22,031 bases of DNA from a virus. Positions within the stretch are counted from its first letter, which is position 1. Each line of letters starts with the position of its first letter. The position numbers were made by a program, and so were the translations under genes. The notes under the pieces are model-generated. The model was not told the origin of the DNA. It did not search any database and saw only the letters and a list, made by a program, of their open reading frames with translations. The stretch covers positions 1 through 22,031 of the IMG/VR virus record IMGVR_UViG_3300017770_002145. One strand, given 5' to 3'. Of this stretch, positions 13,172 to 19,097 are shown in pieces.

Positions 13172-14742
13172 TGAAGCTACGTCAACTATATGAAAATGGT
13201 GGATTAATTGTACCAGGTGTTAATACTACAGCAGACGTAGGTCCCGACGAAATCAAAAAACAAGCGGCCAAACTAGGATTAAAGGTTGACAAAAAAGGAA
13301 TTCCAGCTTATAATATGCACAAGAAGGCTCATAAAAATAGTGATCCAAATACATTATTCAATTTAGGATTAGCTGAGTCAAAGGAAGAGATATGGAACGA
13401 ATGGAAAATTATGCCACAAACTATTAAGCCAATGGGTTTAGTACACAAGGCAGGAAAAGGACCTAACAATAGGTTTGGTTATAAGAACAAAGGCAATAAC
13501 AAAGCCAACGAAGCTAGTGAACAAGAGATATCAAGTGCTAGTGAAATATACGTTGACATGGACGGTGTCCTTGTAGACTTCTTTGATGCCTGGACAAAAC
13601 TATTAGGTGTAAACGATTGGAAAGAAATAAAAGATGTTCCGGCCGCATTACAAAAGATTAGAGATACAAAAGACTTTTGGATAGATTTAAAACCTACTTC
13701 AAACTCACAAAACTTATTAAACATCATTAAAGATCTAAAAGGAGAGTACACAATATTAAGTGCTCCTATGTCTGATGATGAAAGAGTAGAACCTAGTAAA
13801 CGTGAATGGGTAAAGAAACATTTAACACAGTTTCCTCCCAAAGAAGTTATTATTAGTGCAAACAAAAGTCAATACGCAACACAATCAGACGGAACTCCTA
13901 ACATACTAATTGACGACTTTGGTCAAAACGTTAGTAAGTGGGAAGCTTCAGGTGGTGTAGGATTTAAACACAAAGATCATAAGTTCGAAAGAACTGCAAA
14001 TAATTTAAAACAGTATTTTGAAAAACCTGTTGAGGAAAGAGAATTGAGTAAGGGCGAAGAAAAAGATAAAGAACGTTTCGTAAAAGGCATGAAGAAGAAT
14101 TCAAAGGACTTTAAGAAACGTTATGGTAAAGATGCTGATGCGGTTATGTATGCAACAGCAACAAAGATGGCTAAAGAAGGCGATCTTATTCCTTTACCAA
14201 AGAACAGCTTTTCAATAGATTCAGATGCTACAGATTACGACTTTATGAAACTAGGACGTAACATGGCCAACATAGCAACAACAAATAAAGATGATGCTAA
14301 CATGGGTGATCAAGATATTATGTTAAACTTCTTTGGTGGAGATGTAGAAGCTAAACACATGATCAAGAACCTAAAACGTTTAGGTTACAAAGTTGGTGAT
14401 GTAGCTGGCTATCAAGATCATAACTTTGATCCTGAGCCTACAGATGGAGAAGCACCACCACAGGTTAAAAGCAAAGATGTACCACAGTTTATATCACACA
14501 AGGGCAAGGTGCCATTAGACAAGCTAAAGCCCGTACAACGTGACCGTAGCTGGGCTAAACTAGGTAAAGCATTACAACGTACAGGCGATAGGAAATACTC
14601 TCCTATACTAGTTGATAGAGATGGTTATATTGTAAATGGACATCATAGATATGATTCACTACGTTTACGTGGGCAAAAAGAAGCTAGAATACACATGATC
14701 AATGGAAGTTTAAAAGAGATCATGCAACTAATGAAAAGATAA
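13171..14742 (+). CDS. HAD phosphatase / ParB-like multidomain protein
   Basis: A 523-aa fusion. Residues 1-10 MKLRQLYENG resemble the short N-termini of neighbouring head-module genes. Residues 124-290 form a HAD phosphatase of the 5'(3')-deoxynucleotidase type: YVDMDGVLVDFFDAW with both catalytic Asp, and ILIDDFGQNVSKWEASGG as the acidic motif. A basic segment around 310-333 holds KKRYGKDADAVMYATATKMA. A domain of unknown type follows (about 345-430), and a C-terminal ParB/sulfiredoxin-like domain (about 445-523: PLDKLKPVQRDRSW, SPILVDRDGYIVNGHHRYDS) with the GHHR nucleotide-site pattern. Possible roles are dephosphorylating nucleotides or nucleic-acid ends and acting as nuclease, NTPase or kinase. 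The stop lies in a late promoter. Confidence 0.88.
   Translation: MKLRQLYENGGLIVPGVNTTADVGPDEIKKQAAKLGLKVDKKGIPAYNMHKKAHKNSDPNTLFNLGLAESKEEIWNEWKIMPQTIKPMGLVHKAGKGPNNRFGYKNKGNNKANEASEQEISSASEIYVDMDGVLVDFFDAWTKLLGVNDWKEIKDVPAALQKIRDTKDFWIDLKPTSNSQNLLNIIKDLKGEYTILSAPMSDDERVEPSKREWVKKHLTQFPPKEVIISANKSQYATQSDGTPNILIDDFGQNVSKWEASGGVGFKHKDHKFERTANNLKQYFEKPVEERELSKGEEKDKERFVKGMKKNSKDFKKRYGKDADAVMYATATKMAKEGDLIPLPKNSFSIDSDATDYDFMKLGRNMANIATTNKDDANMGDQDIMLNFFGGDVEAKHMIKNLKRLGYKVGDVAGYQDHNFDPEPTDGEAPPQVKSKDVPQFISHKGKVPLDKLKPVQRDRSWAKLGKALQRTGDRKYSPILVDRDGYIVNGHHRYDSLRLRGQKEARIHMINGSLKEIMQLMKR
13286..13314 (+). promoter_or_regulatory. Consensus sigma70 promoter inside a coding region
   Basis: TTGACA (13286-13291), a 17-nt spacer and TATAAT (13309-13314), both hexamers perfect. 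It lies at about codons 39-48 of the 523-aa gene. The match is exact, but there is no gene start just downstream, so it may be fortuitous in AT-rich DNA or give a shorter transcript beginning before the HAD domain. Confidence 0.35.
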
Positions 14743-14745
14743 ATA
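14738..14745 (+). promoter_or_regulatory. T4-type late promoter box GATAAATA
   Basis: GATAAATA overlapping the TAA stop of the 523-aa gene. The next ATG (14751) is only 5 nt away, so a transcript starting here would be leaderless; the next gene may instead be read mainly from upstream transcripts. The exact 8-mer match supports it, the geometry does not. Confidence 0.5.
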
Positions 14746-14750
14746 TTACT

Positions 14751-16001
14751 ATGCGTTTAAGAGAAGTTAAAAAACCTAAAGCTAACAAGCCAAGAGATCC
14801 TAATGCAAAGGCTATGCAAGACCTACGTAAAAGTGGGGCCGCAGGAAGCCATGGTGACAAAACTAAAGATATTCCACGCAACGATAAGCACAAAGGAAAA
14901 GCATACGATGTAAACGAGGCTCCTGGAACACCTCCTGCTCAAGGACAACAGCCAGGACAAGAACCAGCACAACCGGATCCAAAAGCACAACAAAAAGTTG
15001 CACAAAGAGCCACAGCACTAAAAGGTGTTGCTGGTGGAAATGCAAGTGGTTCAATGGTAGCTAAAGGATTAGATAAAGTAGCACAGGGCGGTACATTACC
15101 ACCTAACATAGTTAAAGCTATTGCTCCTTACGCCACAGCTATACAGAACATGATGCAAGACCCACAGTTGTTTGGTAAGTTTAAATTGCTTATGAAACAA
15201 GCACAACCGGCTCCAGCAGAAGCAATGGAAACTGCTACAGCAGGTTCAACTAGTGCCGGTAACATAGCAACAGTGGCTAATCCACACATAGCAAACAGTA
15301 AGAAGAAGCCTAAGACACAGAAACCAGGAGATAACGCACTAGATAACAAGAGTCACGGATTATTTGGTCAACCCTTAAAAAGGCTAAATAATAGTAAGGA
15401 ACTTAACATGAACAGTAAAGACTTAATTAAAGAAAATTTAGCCGACGAGGCTTCTAAAGTAGAGCAAGATCATGAAGTACAAATGGCGAGAGCACAACTG
15501 TACAAGATTGCAAAGTACTCTATTAAGTTACATGAAATGCTTAAGAACGTTTCAGAACAAGAAGGCTTAGAAGGTTGGGTACAATCTAAGATTACTAAAG
15601 CATCAGACTACATTGGTGCAGTATATCATAACATGGATTACGAACAAAAGTTCGAAGAAGTTAGTGAAAGCCTTACAGAAAAAGAAGGTTATTGTTCAGA
15701 TAAATGCTGTGGTGCAGATGTAAAAGAAGCAGACTGTACGTGCAAGGCAAGTTGTAGTCATTGTGATTGCAACGAAAGTGTAAAAGAAACAGTAACAAAA
15801 GAAGTAAGTTACAAAGAGTCTTTAGCAGGTAAATTAGCAGAAGCTATTTCAAAATGTCCAGATTGCGGCAACCCAAGTTACACAACACTTGATGAAGAAA
15901 AACAAAAAGGTGTTGATGGCAAGGTATGCTGGAAGGGTTACAAACGTATGGGCACAAAGAAAAAGGGCGGTAAGACTGTTGATAACTGCGTAAAGATGTA
16001 A
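14751..16001 (+). CDS. Putative head-core/scaffold-like protein with Cys-rich segment
   Basis: A 416-aa protein with several segments. It starts MRLREVKKP, like nearby genes. Residues 20-160 are low-complexity, rich in P, Q, A, G and K. Residues 238-302 hold a helical region (HEVQMARAQLYKIAKYSIKL, EGLEGWVQSKITKASDYIGA) that recurs, from memory, in marine phage core proteins. Residues about 314-345 are extremely Cys-rich (YCSDKCCGADVKEADCTCKA, SCSHCDCN), perhaps metal-binding. A CPDC pair and a basic end KVCWKGYKRMGTKKKGGK with a final Cys follow. The architecture suggests a modular head protein; a prohead core role is inference. Confidence 0.82.
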   Translation: MRLREVKKPKANKPRDPNAKAMQDLRKSGAAGSHGDKTKDIPRNDKHKGKAYDVNEAPGTPPAQGQQPGQEPAQPDPKAQQKVAQRATALKGVAGGNASGSMVAKGLDKVAQGGTLPPNIVKAIAPYATAIQNMMQDPQLFGKFKLLMKQAQPAPAEAMETATAGSTSAGNIATVANPHIANSKKKPKTQKPGDNALDNKSHGLFGQPLKRLNNSKELNMNSKDLIKENLADEASKVEQDHEVQMARAQLYKIAKYSIKLHEMLKNVSEQEGLEGWVQSKITKASDYIGAVYHNMDYEQKFEEVSESLTEKEGYCSDKCCGADVKEADCTCKASCSHCDCNESVKETVTKEVSYKESLAGKLAEAISKCPDCGNPSYTTLDEEKQKGVDGKVCWKGYKRMGTKKKGGKTVDNCVKM

Positions 16002-16501
16002 TGAAAATAAAACACCTCACAAACGAAACATTCAAATTCAACGAAAATCCATTAGGAACTGCCTTTAAAAAAGCTAAGGCAGGTGCAGAATACTTTACTG
16101 GTGACGATGGTGCAATATCTAACTTTGCCAAGAAGGCAAGTAAAAAGTATGGTGGTGCTCATGGTAACAAAGAGCCTATCAAACCAGGCTTTGGATCAGC
16201 ATTACGTAAAGGACTAGGACTTGGACCAGACGACGGCAAGGGTAGTAAAACTGCAAAAGCACCTAAAACAAATACAAAAGCATCGGCTCCAAGTGTAGAG
16301 CCCAAGGTTGTTGCAAAAGGCGATCCTGTCAGAGACGTAGGTGATCTTCCAAGCGGTAGTGCATACCAAGATGGAAAGTCTACTTGGACATATACAGGTA
16401 CTGAGTGGACAGATGGAAAGAACAAGCTAGACGCAAATACTGGCTGGAGAAAATTCCAAAAGGCCATTCAAAAAGGCCAGGCTTTCGTAGCTAAAAAATA
16501 A
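16001..16501 (+). CDS. Lys-rich head-module protein
   Basis: A 166-aa strongly basic protein. It begins MKIKHLTNETFKFNENPLG, then a helix with many Lys and Ala, a low-complexity K, T, A, P, G-rich linker (about 60-110), and a C-terminal domain with YQDGKSTWTYTGTEWTDGK and a basic helix to the end. It starts on the last base of the upstream stop. Charge and low complexity fit a DNA-binding or head-internal protein. A late promoter follows its stop, so it probably closes the unit that started at 11107. Confidence 0.83.
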   Translation: MKIKHLTNETFKFNENPLGTAFKKAKAGAEYFTGDDGAISNFAKKASKKYGGAHGNKEPIKPGFGSALRKGLGLGPDDGKGSKTAKAPKTNTKASAPSVEPKVVAKGDPVRDVGDLPSGSAYQDGKSTWTYTGTEWTDGKNKLDANTGWRKFQKAIQKGQAFVAKK

Positions 16502-16507
16502 ACTTCC

Positions 16508-16515
16508 GATAAATA
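16508..16515 (+). promoter_or_regulatory. T4-type late promoter box GATAAATA
   Basis: CGATAAATACT in the 41-nt gap before 16543, with a GAGGAG ribosome-binding site (16533-16538) between box and ATG. Spacing is the same as at 1988 and 11078, the best-formed late promoters of the window. Confidence 0.78.
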
Positions 16516-16542
16516 CTTTAAATTAACACAACGAGGAGTTCT

Positions 16543-17205
16543 ATGGCTTTCTTGGTCCATAACATACCACCCGTCGAAGTATTCGTTAAAAAGGAATACT
16601 TATATGATCTGCAAAAGGGTCACGGAGAGTTTACTCCTGGTATATGGATTTCAATCAGAAGTATAATGGGCAAGGCGTTGTATGTGGAAACACTACTAAC
16701 AGAGTATGGTGCTCTATATGATAAACTTCCTTTATCAGCATTTGTCTGGAAAACAGACATTAATCCAGAAGACCAATTACCACTAGATACATTACAGATA
16801 TGGGATTGCTTTGATTATGATATTACAGTAATCAAAAAACCTATGTTAGCAGATTGTGAGTTCTTTGGTAAGGATAAGAATATGCACAAGGGCGAATATA
16901 TGTTTACACTTGATACGTGTCATTCACAACATTCAACTCTTAATGTTAATTTTTCAGAACACGATCCAGAACACAAATCATTTAATTTTATTAAAATGAA
17001 CAATGGTCAGTTTGCCGCACAACCAAACAATAGAACAATATTCACAGACCAAAGTCTTGTTGTTGGCGATCGTAAAATACCAGACTTCAAAGTATGTACA
17101 CAAAATTACACAGTAGAAAATAATCCAAAGTGGTCCGTCGGACATACTGACGAGTGGCAATATAAATCAAAGGACGAGGAAGAGATTGGATCCAGTAACA
17201 CGTAA
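16543..17205 (+). CDS. Conserved T4-like marine phage protein, late
   Basis: A 220-aa protein of unknown function beginning MAFLVHNIPPVEVFVKKEYL. It looks like a family widely conserved in T4-like cyanophages and relatives (YGALYDKLPLSAFVWK, LQIWDCFDYD, EHKSFNFIKMNNGQF, then PNNR and PDFKV). Mostly beta-strand, no membrane segment. It has its own late promoter and strong ribosome-binding site, which points to a virion or assembly protein needed in quantity. The last 20 nt overlap the next gene. Confidence 0.9.
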   Translation: MAFLVHNIPPVEVFVKKEYLYDLQKGHGEFTPGIWISIRSIMGKALYVETLLTEYGALYDKLPLSAFVWKTDINPEDQLPLDTLQIWDCFDYDITVIKKPMLADCEFFGKDKNMHKGEYMFTLDTCHSQHSTLNVNFSEHDPEHKSFNFIKMNNGQFAAQPNNRTIFTDQSLVVGDRKIPDFKVCTQNYTVENNPKWSVGHTDEWQYKSKDEEEIGSSNT

Positions 17206-17383
17206 AGATGCTTACCGAGTTTTTTGGATAGTAAAAGGTCATTTTAATACAACGGAAGAATGTATCTTAAGTTGTTACGATAGTTATTTCAAACGAGTTT
17301 GGTATAACGAAGAATCATATATATACCTAGAAGGTTTTGAAGAGGCATACAAAGCCACCTTAAATACTACCAAAATAAAATAA
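17186..17383 (+). CDS. Small protein, 65 aa, TTG start
   Basis: The only possible start near here is TTG at 17186; the frame has no internal ATG. GAGGAAG sits just upstream at about 5 nt. The product is aromatic (DAYRVFWIVKGHFN, CYDSYFKRVWYNEESYIYLE), compact, with two cysteines. It overlaps the preceding gene by 20 nt. Protein-like composition and a good ribosome-binding site support it. Function unknown. Confidence 0.7.
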   Translation: MDPVTRKDAYRVFWIVKGHFNTTEECILSCYDSYFKRVWYNEESYIYLEGFEEAYKATLNTTKIK

Positions 17384-17397
17384 GATTAAATAGATGT

Positions 17398-17943
17398 ATG
17401 TTGACACCTAACGTACAGAATTTACAATTTAATGAACCGGCAGATGTTTTCACAATGATTTATTCAGAGGCTGAAAGCATCAAACCAATTCTTACGGAAA
17501 AGATCAAAGCACAAGGAGATCAGCAATATAGAAAAACTAATGTCCAGGCAGACATGACTAAATGGACAATGTTTCAAGATGCTGATTTTAAAAAAATTAT
17601 TGACTTTGCTATTGATGTTATCAAGGGTGGATTAGTAAGTATTCCTAATGGAGAGTTCTATGCAACTGACTGTTGGGGTGCTTGTTATAAGAAAGGTGAT
17701 AGCTGTCGACCACACGCACATCACCCGGCCATTTGGAGTTTCGTTTACTACGTAGACGCTGAACCAGATGATTCACCACTAGTGTTTCCAACTAGTCAGA
17801 ATGCAATATATCCAAATTCAGGATTAATGATTGTATTTCCAGGTTGGGTAACGCATAGTGTTCCGCCACAAGAAAAAGATAAAGAAAGAATTGTCATTGC
17901 CGGCAATATTTCAGTTGACAGACCACAGGCAATTAGTGTATAA
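17398..17943 (+). CDS. 2OG-Fe(II) oxygenase-like protein
   Basis: A 181-aa protein with a cupin-type oxygenase core: PHAHHP (105-110) giving H106 and H108, SFVYYVDAEPDDSPLVF, GLMIVFPGWVTHSV with H154, and ERIVIAGNIS with R164, the expected 2-oxoglutarate-binding Arg. This layout matches the putative 2OG-Fe(II) oxygenase family common in marine T4-like phages. These enzymes use Fe(II), O2 and 2-oxoglutarate to hydroxylate a substrate; the target here is unknown. No clear ribosome-binding site precedes the ATG. A near-consensus sigma70 promoter overlaps its start and another overlaps its end. Confidence 0.88.
   Translation: MLTPNVQNLQFNEPADVFTMIYSEAESIKPILTEKIKAQGDQQYRKTNVQADMTKWTMFQDADFKKIIDFAIDVIKGGLVSIPNGEFYATDCWGACYKKGDSCRPHAHHPAIWSFVYYVDAEPDDSPLVFPTSQNAIYPNSGLMIVFPGWVTHSVPPQEKDKERIVIAGNISVDRPQAISV
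17401..17428 (+). promoter_or_regulatory. Sigma70-like promoter at the oxygenase start
   Basis: TTGACA (17401-17406), a 16-nt spacer and TACAAT (17423-17428). It lies within the first codons of the oxygenase gene, so it could only drive genes further downstream. One of three such elements leading to the polymerase block. Confidence 0.4.
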
Positions 17944-17944
17944 T
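17915..17944 (+). promoter_or_regulatory. Consensus sigma70 early promoter
   Basis: Perfect TTGACA (17915-17920), an 18-nt spacer and perfect TATAAT (17939-17944), overlapping the end and stop of the oxygenase gene. The start site would fall around 17951, and the DsbA-like gene begins at 17969 after an AGGAG site. Position, match and leader length all fit a strong early promoter used by host RNA polymerase. Confidence 0.75.
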
Positions 17945-17968
17945 ATACAATTAAATTAGGAGAATATA

Positions 17969-18229
17969 ATGAGTGATAGAGTATATGGACAGGACGAAAA
18001 GCAAAAGCTAGAACGTCTTGTAAATGAAGGTGCTCAAGTAATGCAAGAAGTTGAAGATCTTAATGCAGGACTTAAAGATACTGTAAAAGCAGTAGCAGAA
18101 GAACTTGACATCAAGCCTTCATTAATTAACAAAGCAATCAAAGTAGCACACAAAGGTGATTGGTCACAAGTTGCAGATGCATTTGACGATCTAGAAACTT
18201 TGGTAGTTACAGTAGGCAAAGACAAGTAG
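17969..18229 (+). CDS. dsbA: DsbA-like double-stranded DNA-binding protein
   Basis: An 86-aa helical protein similar in layout to T4 DsbA, a small DNA-binding protein implicated in late transcription: an N-terminal helix (DEKQKLERLVNEGAQVM), VKAVAEELDIKPSLINKAIK as a helix-turn-helix-like centre, then HKGDWSQVADAFDDLETL. The match is by pattern and size (T4 DsbA is 89 aa), not by search. It has a TTAGGAGAATATA leader and follows a consensus sigma70 promoter, consistent with early expression. The next gene starts at the GTG overlapping its stop. Confidence 0.75.
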   Translation: MSDRVYGQDEKQKLERLVNEGAQVMQEVEDLNAGLKDTVKAVAEELDIKPSLINKAIKVAHKGDWSQVADAFDDLETLVVTVGKDK

Positions 18230-18501
18230 TGGGTATTAGGGGCTTTTTTAAACAGAGTTACGATACTCACCCAACAGCATTTTATCTAGAAATGGTAAGT
18301 GCTATTACAGTTATTATAGGTAGCGGTATTCTTACCTATACGGTTCTTGCACCAAGACCAGATATATTCATTCCATTTTATTGGATAGGAAGTATAGCAG
18401 GATTCTTTGGAGCATACTATAGAAGTTCAGCATGGGTTATGATCTTAACCGCATGGTTTACTACTATGAATACCATAGCACTTTGGAGAATGTTTATATG
18501 A
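18229..18501 (+). CDS. Small three-TM membrane protein (GTG start)
   Basis: A 90-aa hydrophobic protein with about three membrane segments (roughly residues 22-42, 47-64 and 68-85). The start is GTG at 18229, overlapping the last base of the upstream stop (TAGTG), so initiation probably depends on translation of the DsbA-like gene. It ends ATATGA, with the ATG of the phosphatase gene inside. No family is recognised; small membrane proteins are frequent in early regions of T4-like phages. Confidence 0.8.
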   Translation: MGIRGFFKQSYDTHPTAFYLEMVSAITVIIGSGILTYTVLAPRPDIFIPFYWIGSIAGFFGAYYRSSAWVMILTAWFTTMNTIALWRMFI

Positions 18502-18809
18502 TCTTTATGGTTGACATCGACGGAACTTTATGTTATACTGAAGGTAGTAATTATGAGGAAAGTCGACCAATTCAAGAACGTATTGATCACTTTAATAAAT
18601 TGTATGACGAAGGTAACGAGATACATTATTGGACAGCCAGAGGTGCTAGATCAGGCAAAGATTGGACAGACTTTACAAAACAACAATTATTCAGTTGGGG
18701 TGTTAAAGCTACCAGCATTAAAACAGGCAAACCACATTACGATAAATGGATAGACGACAAGGCAATAAATGACAAAGAATACTTTAGAAACAAAAGATAT
18801 ACAGGCTAA
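18498..18809 (+). CDS. Small HAD-family phosphatase
   Basis: A 103-aa phosphatase of the HAD superfamily. VDIDGTLC at residues 5-12 holds the nucleophile and general-acid Asp; YWTARGARS near residue 49 gives the motif II Thr; KPHYDKWIDDKA near 79-90 gives the motif III Lys and the acidic pair. The short length and lack of a cap domain resemble the phosphatases annotated in capsule or sugar-phosphate pathways, but the substrate is open. The start is the ATG at 18498 (ATGA with the upstream stop). A sigma70-like promoter lies in its first codons. It overlaps the next gene by 41 nt. Confidence 0.88.
   Translation: MIFMVDIDGTLCYTEGSNYEESRPIQERIDHFNKLYDEGNEIHYWTARGARSGKDWTDFTKQQLFSWGVKATSIKTGKPHYDKWIDDKAINDKEYFRNKRYTG
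18511..18539 (+). promoter_or_regulatory. Sigma70-like promoter upstream of the polymerase block
   Basis: TTGACA (18511-18516), a 17-nt spacer and TATACT (18534-18539), within the first codons of the HAD gene. It could drive the 18769 membrane protein and DNA polymerase. The -35 part overlaps the conserved VDIDGT codons, so chance is possible. Confidence 0.45.
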
Positions 18810-19029
18810 ACCATATCAGCCGTTGGCATGGTTTTTTACTGCAACCTTAATAGGGGCCGCAACATTGGCCGCGTTTAATATGTACCCTTGGTATAGTTAT
18901 GCGTTTACATTTTCAAATTTAGGTTGGGTAGCAATAGGCATACTATGGAAAGAAAAGTCCTTGATTGTTTTAAATGCAGGACTTACAATAATATATATAA
19001 TCGGTCTAATCAGTGATTGGATCAACTAG
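18769..19029 (+). CDS. Small membrane protein
   Basis: An 86-aa protein with a charged start (MTKNTLETKDIQAKPYQP) and about three hydrophobic stretches (roughly 19-37, 42-59 and 64-83). It begins 41 nt inside the phosphatase gene in another frame, a longer overlap than most here, but no later ATG precedes the hydrophobic region. Function unknown. It is the last gene before the polymerase leader. Confidence 0.75.
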   Translation: MTKNTLETKDIQAKPYQPLAWFFTATLIGAATLAAFNMYPWYSYAFTFSNLGWVAIGILWKEKSLIVLNAGLTIIYIIGLISDWIN

Positions 19030-19097
19030 AAGGTATAGTCGGCCACAAGCGACAGTTTGGTATTTGTCAGCCTTAAATGACATACAAAGGAGAATAA
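19030..19097 (+). promoter_or_regulatory. Leader of the DNA polymerase gene
   Basis: A 68-nt non-coding leader with an AAGGAGAA ribosome-binding site before the ATG at 19098. It can form small hairpins, GTCG-8-CGAC (19038-19053) or GACA-10-TGTC (19051-19068), which share bases and so exclude each other. T4 and RB69 polymerases repress their own mRNA at a hairpin in this position; whether this leader does the same is inference. Confidence 0.35.

Noticed and set aside
18741-18748. GATAAATG in the HAD phosphatase gene as a late promoter
   Set aside because: Last base differs, it codes for the conserved DKW segment and lies in an early block.
18511-18753. Alternative 80-codon plus-strand frame over the HAD phosphatase
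   Set aside because: The overlapping frame carries all HAD motifs in order; this one has none.
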